Source: CAYGSN01 sp964352675 (lineage in GTDB: Bacteria > Pseudomonadota > Alphaproteobacteria > Micavibrionales > Micavibrionaceae). Taken from it: 22,507 nucleotides of DNA. The position numbers and the translations under genes were made by a program. Positions 1-6,996 of this stretch are shown here, in pieces (within the stretch, counting starts at the first letter, position 1; every line of letters starts with the position of its first letter). The notes under the pieces are model-generated. The model saw only the letters and a list, made by a program, of their open reading frames with translations. It ran no database searches and was not told where the DNA came from. The stretch is taken from the NCBI GenBank assembly GCA_964352675.1, contig CAYGSN010000032.1:1-22507 (forward strand), written 5' to 3'.

Positions 1-2
1 TC

Positions 3-296
3 CCCGAACTGGCTGATACACTTGAGCCCTCCGCCCACGACGATAAATCCATCCTCACCCGCCAGGCGGCGGTGATGGATCAGATACTGCAAACGCTGAT
101 TGAGCGTCACCTCCAACCCGACCCGGAGCGCGGCTATGGGGGCAAAGGCTGCTGGTTTGAGATCGCTATGAAACTGCAAAAACAATGTGTAGATACGGTC
201 AAGGCCAAGGCGGCGATGGATTATATGGCCTCCATCACGCCCCGGCCCAAGACGATCAGCACCCTACGCTCTAGCACCCCACCCCCGAAAAAATGA
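3..296 (+). CDS. C-terminal part of an unknown, phage-associated-type protein (5' end outside window)
   Basis: The reading frame is open from the first bases of the window, so the real start lies upstream; the GTG at 72 and ATG at 75 are internal. About 97 residues are visible. The middle resembles a pattern I remember from small alphaproteobacterial and phage proteins, in which an alanine-rich helix carrying an 'LALKAQ.QCR.T.E' motif is followed by 'NPRP'. Here it reads IAMKLQKQCVDTVKAKAA and then TPRP. The tail is proline and lysine rich (STPPPKK). The gene overlaps the next one by the four bases ATGA, so the two are translationally coupled. Function is unknown, and the family assignment is from memory and weak. 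Confidence 0.6.
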   Translation, partial: PELADTLEPSAHDDKSILTRQAAVMDQILQTLIERHLQPDPERGYGGKGCWFEIAMKLQKQCVDTVKAKAAMDYMASITPRPKTISTLRSSTPPPKK

Positions 297-598
297 CAAA
301 CGAACTGACGAAGCTGAAAAAGCGAAAGAAAAGAAGGGCTTACCCGCCCAAATACCGCGCTGAAAAAGCTAAATTGGTCCGCAAAACCACCCCCTGGAAA
401 CAATCCACAGGCCCGCGCAGCACGGCTGGAAAAGCCACCGCAGCCCAGAATGCCTTAAAACACGGTCTTCGCGGCGCAGAGGTCAAAGCCCTGAAAACCC
501 TTTTGCGCCATCAGGCCGCGCAGATCAAAGCGCTTCTTTCTCGACAAAGAATGAAATCCGGTTTTAAATTACAGGAGGAGCCCACCCCAAAAGATTAA
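293..598 (+). CDS. Small basic protein with a GPRSxxGKxxxxxNALKHGLRG motif
   Basis: A 101-residue, very lysine/arginine-rich protein (KKRKKRR near residue 9). Its centre, about residues 40-61, carries the motif TGPRSTAGKATAAQNALKHG followed by LRG. This short motif recurs in many hypothetical proteins of alphaproteobacteria and phages, often near terminase-like or packaging genes; its role is not known. The ATG overlaps the stop of the preceding frame (ATGA), which fixes the start and suggests one transcript. The charge suggests nucleic-acid binding, but that is inference. No terminase or integrase is visible here, so it may be a relic of a mobile element or simply an accessory gene. Confidence 0.65.
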   Translation: MTNELTKLKKRKKRRAYPPKYRAEKAKLVRKTTPWKQSTGPRSTAGKATAAQNALKHGLRGAEVKALKTLLRHQAAQIKALLSRQRMKSGFKLQEEPTPKD

Positions 599-610
599 GT
601 TAAATAACTT
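597..610. repeat. Perfect 14-bp palindrome AAGTTAAATAACTT
   Basis: The palindrome AAGTTA-AA-TAACTT begins in the stop codon of the small basic protein and ends at the -35-like box of the next gene. It could be an operator, or a weak AT-only hairpin followed by a T-rich stretch. Nothing else supports either reading. Confidence 0.35.
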
Positions 611-639
611 TGATTTTTTGGCAAAAATTAGGGTATAGT
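610..639 (+). promoter_or_regulatory. Probable sigma70-type promoter of the HAD gene (leaderless geometry)
   Basis: TTGATT (610-615), an 18-base spacer and TATAGT (634-639) form a good -35/-10 pair. A transcript would start about seven bases after the -10 box, that is at or next to the ATG at 647, leaving no room for a Shine-Dalgarno sequence. The alternative GTG start at 638 lies inside the -10 box and is therefore unlikely. Confidence 0.5.
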
Positions 640-646
640 GCAACCC

Positions 647-1396
647 ATGACATTACCAAAGCCCACAATCGTCATTTTTGACATGGATGGAACATCGGTG
701 CGCCATATCAACCCCCGCCTGCTGGGGGTTTTGGAATGGCTCGATGATTTGGCCTTTTCCTGCTCAAAGCTTGTCTATCGCCTGATGGGGAAAGACAAGA
801 CACAGCTGCCGAAGAAAAAACGCCGTGCGCCGCGCCTGCTCGTTCACCGCGCAATACATCATCTGCGCCGCAAGGAAGTAGACCAGATTGTCGAGCCCTG
901 CCCCGGAATTTATCAGGTTTTGAATTTCCTGCGTGATCACCGCATTCCGCTGGCTGTAGCCAGTAATGGTTTGGGCAAGGGTTACGGCCATGATGTGCTC
1001 AAAACCTTTCATTTGGATACATATTTCTCGGCCTCGGTGTTTCGCGAGGATATCCGCCACGCCAAACCGAACCCGGAAGGGTTGTTGCTGACTATTCAAC
1101 GCATGAATATAAAGCTCAGCGCCGATGATATGATTTGGTATATTGGCGATCGCCACAAAGACGTGACCGCGGCGCTGGCCGCTGCAAAGCACCTCCCCTG
1201 TAAAATTATTCCTATTGCCTACGGGCTGAATGCGGCGGTGGCTATTTTGGATAAGGGCTTATCGCCGGAGCAGATTGTCATGTCCTACCCCGATATGCTG
1301 GAGCGTTTGAAGACGCTATTGGGAAAGCCAGTGGCGCAGCCTAAGACGGAAGTAAGTTTTACGGGTGAAGCCCCACACAAGGCCGCGGCGGTTTAG
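647..1396 (+). CDS. HAD-superfamily hydrolase (phosphatase)
   Basis: A 249-residue haloacid dehalogenase-family phosphatase, probably soluble and Mg-dependent. Motif I is FDMDGT (Asp12 nucleophile, Asp14 acid/base), motif II is VASNG, the motif III lysine lies in HAKPNP, and motif IV is GDRHKD. These are all the catalytic elements of the family, in order. The cap inserted after motif I is helical and strongly basic around residues 50-80 (KKKRRAPR). About 25 alanine/proline/lysine-rich residues follow the core. Substrate cannot be told; phosphoglycolate-phosphatase-like enzymes are the nearest recognisable shape. I chose ATG 647 because upstream GTG 638 sits in the -10 box. The stop codon overlaps that of the converging sppA gene. 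Confidence 0.85.
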   Translation: MTLPKPTIVIFDMDGTSVRHINPRLLGVLEWLDDLAFSCSKLVYRLMGKDKTQLPKKKRRAPRLLVHRAIHHLRRKEVDQIVEPCPGIYQVLNFLRDHRIPLAVASNGLGKGYGHDVLKTFHLDTYFSASVFREDIRHAKPNPEGLLLTIQRMNIKLSADDMIWYIGDRHKDVTAALAAAKHLPCKIIPIAYGLNAAVAILDKGLSPEQIVMSYPDMLERLKTLLGKPVAQPKTEVSFTGEAPHKAAAV

Positions 1397-3315
1397 TCTG
1401 TAATTCTAATCGGCTCATAGGCCAGAACCGGCTCACCAGACCCCCACACAGCCAGATATTCATTCATGGCTGAAAGAATTTTTTCAAGATGCGCCGGGAT
1501 TTTGATGCTACTCATCACGCCGCCGCCTTGCGTAAGAAATTCAAGGATCATCTCAATTTGCGTTTTCGGCCGCGGCATCAGGACAACCTGAAGGTCGTCT
1601 TTACTCTCCATACCCAAAAGCTGCGCGGTGTAGTTCATCGCATCGTTCAACCCGCCCAGCTGGTCCACCAGGCCGATTTCCTGTGCCCGGCGCCCCATCC
1701 ACACGCGGCCCTGGGCGATCTTCTCCACCTCTTCCGGCGCCATGCCCCGGCCCTTGGATACGCGGGCGGTAAATTCTTCATAAACCGTATCCAGCATTTT
1801 GTTTATCTGCTGCGCTTCGGAGGCATCAAACGGCGTGGTCATCGACCACATGCCGGCATTGCGGCCCCATTGTACATAGTCGAAATTCACACCGACTTTA
1901 TCGATCAGCTCCGCGCCGGAAAACTTGCCACCCAACACGCCGATTGAGCCGGTAATTGTGGTCGGCATGGCGAAAATTTGGTCGGCATAGGTCGCGATCC
2001 AGTATCCGCCCGAAGCCGCCGCTGCGCCCATGGAAACGATGATCTTCTTGTCCTTTTCCTTCGCCCGCTCGATCGCGCGCAGGATGCTCTCAGACGCTGT
2101 TGGAGAGCCGCCGGGACTGTCAATCCGGATTATAATGGCCTCAACCTTCGGATCATCCGCTGCATCCAGAATGGCCGGTGCGATCTCATCGGCTGCCGCT
2201 ACACCATCGTCAAAAATATTGGGTCCGCCTGGCGTTCCGGCGGTTTGCATGATCGCGCCAACAGCATAAACCAACGCCACTTTTGGACGATTTGCCGTGA
2301 AAGGCGCACCATTCATAAGGCCGCTATCCTCTTCTCGAATACCGGCGCGGGAGAGATAATCCCGCAAACCGACGAACAAACGTTTATCGCTTTCCGGATC
2401 GCCCTGAATTTCCTCTTTCATCCGACGGACCAGCTTATCAGGATAATCGGCATGCGTGATCAGCCCGGCTTCTTCCGCTTCTTTGGCCGTGAACAGGCCC
2501 TCATTAACCATCTTCTCAAAGGCGGCTTTTTCAATGCCCAGATCCGTGGGCATATCGGCCAGAATCTCGTCACGGATCCCATAAACCAGGTCCTCCATCA
2601 TCTGCCGGTTTTCCTTCGAGATGGATTTATCAGTCACGCTTTCATAGGCGGTTTTAAAATCCTTGCGCTTGAAAAACTGCGGACGCACGCCGATCTTGTC
2701 CAGCACCTCGCGAAAAAACGGAACCTCGGCCTTCAGGCCCGGAATGGTAACAACGCCCAAAGGCTGCATCCAACGCTCATCAAAACTGGAAGCTAGATAC
2801 ATCCGCCCCAGACCGCCGCCGGAACCGCCAAAGGAGGAAGAATAAATATGTGCAAATTTACCCGCGGCGCGGAACCGGCTGACCGCCTCGCGGATCTCCT
2901 GAATCTGCACCAGACCGATCGATGCGGTTTCGTTCAAACGGGCAAAAAGCCCTTTCACGCGCGGGTCGGCGGCGGCACGGTCGATGGTATTTACAATCTC
3001 ACTTACGGTCGGCGGACCGGGCGAAAATGAAAACCCGCTATGTTTGGGCAGCTCGCTGACCGTACCGTCGAATTCGACATACAGGACCATCTCTTTCGGC
3101 AGGCTGGGCGCCGCGCGCTCTTCCAAAAACATACTGCTGAAATAAACTGCAGATACCGAGGACAAAAACACCATCAACCCCAGCACAAAACACATGCGCT
3201 TGAACCCGTACCACAGGATCGGCAGAATCTTCCACTTCACCCTGGGCTTACGCACTTCGCGGGGCAAAGGCGTTGAAAAGAGCGGACGATGTTTTTTCCA
3301 GTTACGTTTTGTCAT
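1393..3315 (-). CDS. sppA: Signal peptide peptidase SppA, 67 kDa type
   Basis: A 640-residue membrane-anchored serine protease that degrades cleaved signal peptides at the inner membrane. A basic cytoplasmic N-terminus is followed by one transmembrane helix (about residues 36-60) and two tandem ClpP-like domains, as in Escherichia coli SppA (618 residues). The Ser/Lys dyad is visible across the two halves. The N-terminal half has KDFKTA, whose second lysine (Lys221) matches E. coli Lys209. The C-terminal half has AASGGYW, whose Ser435 matches Ser409. RIDSPGG and TGSIGV are further family motifs. The ATG lies 7 bases after the aroC stop with a weak AGG ahead of it that overlaps that stop codon, so aroC and sppA are probably co-transcribed. 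Confidence 0.95.
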   Translation of the reverse strand: MTKRNWKKHRPLFSTPLPREVRKPRVKWKILPILWYGFKRMCFVLGLMVFLSSVSAVYFSSMFLEERAAPSLPKEMVLYVEFDGTVSELPKHSGFSFSPGPPTVSEIVNTIDRAAADPRVKGLFARLNETASIGLVQIQEIREAVSRFRAAGKFAHIYSSSFGGSGGGLGRMYLASSFDERWMQPLGVVTIPGLKAEVPFFREVLDKIGVRPQFFKRKDFKTAYESVTDKSISKENRQMMEDLVYGIRDEILADMPTDLGIEKAAFEKMVNEGLFTAKEAEEAGLITHADYPDKLVRRMKEEIQGDPESDKRLFVGLRDYLSRAGIREEDSGLMNGAPFTANRPKVALVYAVGAIMQTAGTPGGPNIFDDGVAAADEIAPAILDAADDPKVEAIIIRIDSPGGSPTASESILRAIERAKEKDKKIIVSMGAAAASGGYWIATYADQIFAMPTTITGSIGVLGGKFSGAELIDKVGVNFDYVQWGRNAGMWSMTTPFDASEAQQINKMLDTVYEEFTARVSKGRGMAPEEVEKIAQGRVWMGRRAQEIGLVDQLGGLNDAMNYTAQLLGMESKDDLQVVLMPRPKTQIEMILEFLTQGGGVMSSIKIPAHLEKILSAMNEYLAVWGSGEPVLAYEPIRITD

Positions 3316-3322
3316 CTTTAAC

Positions 3323-4408
3323 CTACAAACACTGCGCCTTATGCCGAAGCCAGTGATCGGCCAGCACGCACGCCATCATCGCCTCGCATACCGGCGCGCC
3401 GCGAATGCCGACGCACGGATCGTGACGCCCCTTCGTAACGATATCGGTTTCCTTGCCCGCTTTGTCAATGGTTTTAACAGGAGTGAGGATTGAACTGGTC
3501 GGTTTAAACCCAACACGCACCACAATATCCTGCCCGCTGGAAATACCACCCAGAATGCCGCCCGCATGATTAGATTGAAACTCCGGCTTGCCGTCTTTGC
3601 CGATACGGATTTCATCGGCGTTTTCTTCCCCGCCGAATTCAATGGTTTCAAACCCCGCGCCGATTTCCACGGCTTTGACCGCGTTGATACTCATCATCGC
3701 CTTGGCCAGATCGGCATCCAGCTTGTCATACACCGGCGCGCCCAGCCCGGCGGGAATGCCGCTTGCATGGATTTCAATAAGTGCCCCGGCGCTGGAGCCT
3801 GCCTTGCGCACAGAATCCAGATAGGCTTCCCACTCCTTTGCGGCCTGCGCATCCGGGCAGAAAAACGGGTTTTCATCCACGGCCGCCCAATCCCAGTTAT
3901 TGTGATTAATGCGCTCCGTTCCAATTTGGACAACGCCCGCACGAATTTGCACTGCAGAGCTAATCTGGTGTTCCAGCACCTTGCGCGCCACAGCCCCCGC
4001 CGCCACACGGCAGGCTGTCTCGCGCGCGCTGGATCGCCCACCGCCGCGATAATCGCGGATGCCGTATTTCTCCTGATAGGTGTAATCGGCATGGCCGGGG
4101 CGGAATTTATCCTTGATATCGCCGTAATCCTTCGAACGCGCATCCTCATTCTCAATCAGCAGCGAAATCGGCGTGCCGGTGGTTTGCCCCTCAAACACAC
4201 CAGAAAGAATTTGCACGGCATCGCTCTCCCTGCGCTGGGTCGTAAAGCGATTCTGGCCGGGTTTGCGACGATCAAGATAGGCCTGAATATCCGCCTCACT
4301 CAGCGGGACACGCGGCGGCACGCCATCGATCACAACGCCGATCGCGGGCCCGTGGCTCTCGCCCCAGCTCTGATATTGAAAACTATGTCCAAATCTGTTT
4401 CCGGTCAT
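3323..4408 (-). CDS. aroC: Chorismate synthase
   Basis: Converts 5-enolpyruvylshikimate-3-phosphate to chorismate, the last step of the shikimate pathway, using reduced FMN. The N-terminal signature GESHGPAIG, the DRRKPGQ block, FRPGHAD, the RGGGRSSARET signature and the late HDPC motif are all present. Length from ATG 4408 is 361 residues, normal for the family. An ATG nine bases upstream (4417) would add MLC; I prefer 4408 because the protein then begins MTGNRFGH, like other AroC proteins. Neither start has a clear Shine-Dalgarno; a TATATG box ends six bases before ATG 4408, so a leaderless message is possible. First gene of a probable aroC-sppA operon. Confidence 0.96.
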   Translation of the reverse strand: MTGNRFGHSFQYQSWGESHGPAIGVVIDGVPPRVPLSEADIQAYLDRRKPGQNRFTTQRRESDAVQILSGVFEGQTTGTPISLLIENEDARSKDYGDIKDKFRPGHADYTYQEKYGIRDYRGGGRSSARETACRVAAGAVARKVLEHQISSAVQIRAGVVQIGTERINHNNWDWAAVDENPFFCPDAQAAKEWEAYLDSVRKAGSSAGALIEIHASGIPAGLGAPVYDKLDADLAKAMMSINAVKAVEIGAGFETIEFGGEENADEIRIGKDGKPEFQSNHAGGILGGISSGQDIVVRVGFKPTSSILTPVKTIDKAGKETDIVTKGRHDPCVGIRGAPVCEAMMACVLADHWLRHKAQCL

Positions 4409-4457
4409 GCAGAGCATATAAGCACACAGATTGCCGAGATCACAGAGGAAAATGCGA

Positions 4458-4503
4458 TTGACAAGTTAGGAGGTTGTTTGCTACGTAAAGATAACAGGAG
4501 GAG
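4458..4503 (+). promoter_or_regulatory. Promoter-like -35 and strong Shine-Dalgarno before the two-helix membrane protein
   Basis: A consensus -35 TTGACA (4458-4463) is followed 18 bases later by a poor -10 (TACGTA, 4482-4487). A very strong AGGAGGAG (4496-4503) then sits at good distance from ATG 4510. A second AGGAGG lies at 4468-4473 inside the spacer and serves no obvious start codon. Confidence 0.4.
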
Positions 4504-4509
4504 TATATT

Positions 4510-5142
4510 ATGTTTAAATCCGGTATTCTTAGAGAATCCTACAATCTGGCAAGAACCAGAGCGCGTGAAGAAAACGATTCAAACGCCGCCACTCTTGGAG
4601 GAACAGTAAGACGGGTAGGCACGGTTGCATTGATTGCAGGAGTAACAGGCGGTATTGCCGCTAGCTTTGCCATCCACGCGGTCCTCCAACGCCAACAAAG
4701 TGCGGTTGATGCGCATAACGCCGATATCGACAACAATATTGTTCTTAAAGTCTCCGAGGATGGATGGACTTATGAAGGCTTGCCAGACGGAGAGGAATCC
4801 TCGGCACAGCAAATTCAATCCCTGAATATCGGCCGGCAGGCTTTTGATTATGTCGCGAAATCTCTGGCCGATGCACAAATTGACGAACAAGGAAGAACCA
4901 TTATTCCTGTAACCCGCGACAGCGCCGCCTATGTTGCCGAGGTTGTAGAAGACCTGAAAAAACCGGATGTTAATATTTCACAGGATATGAGGGTTTTCTC
5001 TCTCATGGCTGCTATCATGTTTGCCATTGTACCGCTGGGCATTGCAGTCCGGAATCCTGCTTCGATTGCGGCTCCAACATATCTTCCGCAGGTTATCAAA
5101 CGCCGCAGTGAGGCTGCGTCCGGTCCAGGCATGGAGATGTGA
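4510..5142 (+). CDS. Membrane protein of unknown function, two transmembrane helices
   Basis: A 210-residue protein I do not recognise. An arginine-rich N-terminus (about residues 9-35) is followed by a glycine/alanine-rich transmembrane helix at about 36-59. A roughly 100-residue acidic, polar domain follows, then a second helix at about 161-181 and a short basic tail. By the positive-inside rule both ends are cytoplasmic and the central domain periplasmic. No cysteine, catalytic motif or lipobox is visible in that domain. The start is fixed by a strong AGGAGGAG eight bases upstream. It is transcribed divergently from aroC and converges on the GAF-like gene. The strong ribosome site suggests good expression, but nothing indicates a pathway. 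Confidence 0.75.
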   Translation: MFKSGILRESYNLARTRAREENDSNAATLGGTVRRVGTVALIAGVTGGIAASFAIHAVLQRQQSAVDAHNADIDNNIVLKVSEDGWTYEGLPDGEESSAQQIQSLNIGRQAFDYVAKSLADAQIDEQGRTIIPVTRDSAAYVAEVVEDLKKPDVNISQDMRVFSLMAAIMFAIVPLGIAVRNPASIAAPTYLPQVIKRRSEAASGPGMEM

Positions 5143-5172
5143 AAAACCTGCTCCCAAGCAAAACTCTAAACC

Positions 5173-5796
5173 TTACTCCCACGGGTTTTTGGGCTGCCCC
5201 CATTGATCCTGTGGCAAATGGCGGTGATGCGTGCGGATGCAAACGGCCACCTGCTGCGCCAACAAAGGCAGGCTGAGCTCAATCATATGCCGCTGGTCAT
5301 TATGCATGGGACCGCGTTTATCGCGAAAAAACAAAACAGCGCACAGATCTTCTCCCCCTTCAAACCCCTTGCCGAAGAAAACATCCATCCCTTTTAAAAC
5401 CGGGTGTTGAGCGCATGTAAAATTGAAATCCGTGGCGAACTCCTCTATGTCACGCCCCAGAGCGGCGCAGGCTTCATGAAACTCATCTGGATCAATATCC
5501 CGGCTAAGATATCCCGCCAGACTATATTCGTCGCCCGAACGAGGCAGGAAAACCAGAATATTCGTATCGGGCACCTTGCTGCGCATGGATTGTATATAGG
5601 TGGTCACAAGACCTTCGATCCCCAACTCCTGTTTCAAAACCGCTTTCAGCTCGGCCTGGAAGATAGTATCGGCCTGTTTTCCCTTCAGCCGGGCAATTTC
5701 CGCGTTGGCAAAAGTCAGGGCTTCGCGCAGGCGCGCAATCTCCTGGGACTTTAAGTTTTGCCCTTGCGGACGGGACTCTCTCTCGTGATGGTTCAT
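5173..5796 (-). CDS. Coiled-coil plus GAF-like (DUF484-like) protein, copy B of a tandem pair
   Basis: A 207-residue soluble protein. Residues about 15-58 form a charged heptad-like helix (LREALTFANAEIARLKGK). Residues about 60-195 form an alpha/beta domain with the look of GAF/DUF484 sensory domains. It is clearly related to the neighbouring upstream protein: GDEYSLAGY matches GEYALCSY, EACAALGRDI matches FRCLGGELGDI, and GGEDLCAVLFFRD matches RGDDFCAMICLRE. Cys110, Cys128 and Cys152 align with cysteines of that copy. No output domain is attached, so it may bind a partner or ligand. The start ATG has only a distant GGAAA ahead. It has its own promoter in the 68-base gap. Function unknown. 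Confidence 0.75.
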   Translation of the reverse strand: MNHHERESRPQGQNLKSQEIARLREALTFANAEIARLKGKQADTIFQAELKAVLKQELGIEGLVTTYIQSMRSKVPDTNILVFLPRSGDEYSLAGYLSRDIDPDEFHEACAALGRDIEEFATDFNFTCAQHPVLKGMDVFFGKGFEGGEDLCAVLFFRDKRGPMHNDQRHMIELSLPLLAQQVAVCIRTHHRHLPQDQWGQPKNPWE

Positions 5797-5820
5797 TGAA
5801 TTATGTTTCCTTTACGGATC

Positions 5821-5852
5821 ACCATAATCGCCCCCATTGAAATATGTCAATG
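5821..5852 (-). promoter_or_regulatory. Promoter of GAF-like copy B overlapping an FNR-like palindrome
   Basis: On the minus strand TTGACA (5845-5850), an 18-base spacer and TATGGT (5821-5826) form a sigma70-type promoter. The -35 box lies inside a perfect inverted repeat, CATTGA-N6-TCAATG (5835-5852). Its core TTGAC-N4-TTCAA differs by one base from the FNR/FixK consensus TTGAY-N4-RTCAA. Binding there would overlap the -35 box and so more likely repress than activate. Confidence 0.45.
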
Positions 5853-5864
5853 AAAATTTAAGTT

Positions 5865-6425
5865 TTATAAATAGGGAGCCAAGCGGTTGTGAATCTGTAC
5901 GCCTTCGTCCAGCTGTTTTGCGGCAAGGGCGAGGGCAATAGAAAAGGCTTCCCGTTCTGCGGCGGAAAAGGGGTGTTCGTTCTCACGCAAGCAAATCATG
6001 GCGCAGAAATCATCGCCCCGGCACAGGCCAGCGCCGACAATGTGGTCGCAGCCGGCATGAATCTGATCCGGCTCCGCCTCATCCTCAAAGATATCGCCGA
6101 GTTCGCCGCCCAGACACCGAAAAGTCTCTTCGGTGGCACCTTTTCCCATTGCTCCGCCATTGATATAGGAACAGAGCGCATATTCGCCCTCCCCCTGTGG
6201 AATATAAAACGCGATGGAGGCGCCCGGCATTCTTTCATACAGATGGGTAAGAACAATCTCCGCCAGTTCGGCCAGCTCGAATTCGGGCCAAAGCGCGCCT
6301 TCAAGGTTATTCTGGAAGGTGGCATTTTCGGAAGAAAGACCGGGACCGGGATGCCGTATTTTTCTTTCGGGGTCTCTCCGCAAGTCCCCTTCTCCGTGCG
6401 GATTGTTCGACTCCTGTGAAACCAT
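5865..6425 (-). CDS. GAF-like (DUF484-like) protein, copy A of a tandem pair
   Basis: A 186-residue soluble protein, paralogous to the gene just downstream. The first 45 residues are polar, proline/glycine-containing and probably disordered, and lack the coiled coil of the other copy. Residues about 48-182 form the shared alpha/beta domain. Cys104, Cys126 and Cys141 align with cysteines of copy B, and it has further cysteines at 85, 135 and 145. No catalytic motif or DNA-binding domain is seen. ATG 6425 is preceded by GAGG at a normal distance. The order A then B on the same strand, with a promoter for each, suggests tandem duplication followed by separate regulation. Role unknown. Confidence 0.75.
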   Translation of the reverse strand: MVSQESNNPHGEGDLRRDPERKIRHPGPGLSSENATFQNNLEGALWPEFELAELAEIVLTHLYERMPGASIAFYIPQGEGEYALCSYINGGAMGKGATEETFRCLGGELGDIFEDEAEPDQIHAGCDHIVGAGLCRGDDFCAMICLRENEHPFSAAEREAFSIALALAAKQLDEGVQIHNRLAPYL

Positions 6426-6464
6426 AGAATACCTCAGCCACTCTCTTGAATTGGTTAAGAATCA

Positions 6465-6494
6465 AGAGTAGCAAATTTTTTATAAATATGTCAA
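6465..6494 (-). promoter_or_regulatory. Promoter of GAF-like copy A (extended -10)
   Basis: On the minus strand TTGACA (6489-6494), an 18-base spacer and TACTCT (6465-6470) preceded by TGC give a consensus -35 with an extended -10. The -35 region reads ATTGACATATTT, the same twelve bases as before copy B. An inverted repeat TCTTGA-N12-TCAAGA (6444-6467) overlaps the -10 and start region and could be an operator. Confidence 0.5.
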
Positions 6495-6500
6495 TTATTG

Positions 6501-6526
6501 GAAAAATACTGATTTATTTTCAGTAT
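6501..6526 (-). terminator. Rho-independent terminator after the thioesterase gene
   Basis: On the minus strand, immediately after the thioesterase stop, ATACTGA, a 7-base loop and TCAGTAT form a 7-bp stem that runs into TTTTTC. The stem is AT-rich (two G-C pairs), so it may be a modest terminator, but its position at the end of the fabI operon fits. Confidence 0.6.
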
Positions 6527-6527
6527 G

Positions 6528-6992
6528 TTAAGAGGAAACTGTGACAGCTTCTTTTTGGGTGCTCAGCGTCCCCTGTTCGATAATCGCAACCGTCAGGCGT
6601 GAAATCGCCACACGCTTGCCCGTCGCCTCTTCGATCATATCAGTCTGCCAGACCTGTGTGCGCTTACCGACATGCATGGGCGTACAAATCCCAATGACCC
6701 ACCCTTCGGTTACGGCCCGCACGTGATTACAGTTAATCTCAATCCCCACGGCGCGGTATTTTTCAGGATCGATAGTCATCCAGGCCGCAACACTGCCGAG
6801 GCTTTCAGACAGCACGCAGGACGCCCCGCCGTGCAAAATGCCAAAGGGCTGGGTCGTGCGCTGGTCAACGGGGATTTTACCACTCAGGAAATCGGGCCCG
6901 ATTTCCTGGAACTCAAACCCGATATGCGTGCCCATATTGGCGTTGCGCAAACCTTCCAAGTAATCGAGCTTGTAGTCTTTGTACCAGATCAT
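6528..6992 (-). CDS. Hotdog-fold acyl-CoA thioesterase (PaaI/YdiI-MenI type)
   Basis: A 154-residue hotdog thioesterase predicted to hydrolyse an aryl- or acyl-CoA in the cytoplasm. The signature FGILHGGASCVLSESLGS is that of the YdiI/MenI/EntH branch. The E. coli YdiI active-site positions Gln48, His54 and Glu63 fall on Gln48, His54 and Glu63 here. Length is normal. The true substrate is uncertain: YdiI acts on 1,4-dihydroxy-2-naphthoyl-CoA in menaquinone synthesis, but no men gene is in view. It starts four bases after the stop of the upstream membrane-protein gene and is the last gene of the fabI transcript. A GGGGGA stretch about ten bases upstream may serve as ribosome site. Confidence 0.88.
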   Translation of the reverse strand: MIWYKDYKLDYLEGLRNANMGTHIGFEFQEIGPDFLSGKIPVDQRTTQPFGILHGGASCVLSESLGSVAAWMTIDPEKYRAVGIEINCNHVRAVTEGWVIGICTPMHVGKRTQVWQTDMIEEATGKRVAISRLTVAIIEQGTLSTQKEAVTVSS

Positions 6993-6996
6993 AGCT

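Noticed and set aside
1978..2796. A 272-residue open frame on the plus strand
   Set aside because: Antisense to sppA, whose catalytic residues and motifs are intact.
3566..4609. A 347-residue open frame on the plus strand
   Set aside because: It runs opposite aroC and into the start of the two-helix membrane gene out of phase, and its translation resembles no protein family.
5143..5185. Possible terminator hairpin between the membrane-protein gene and GAF-like copy B
   Set aside because: Only five base pairs (AAACC/GGTTT) and most of it lies inside coding sequence; too weak to call.
6444..6467. TCTTGA-N12-TCAAGA as an FNR box before GAF-like copy A
   Set aside because: The half-sites are 12 bases apart instead of 6, so it cannot be an FNR-type site; kept only as a possible operator note.
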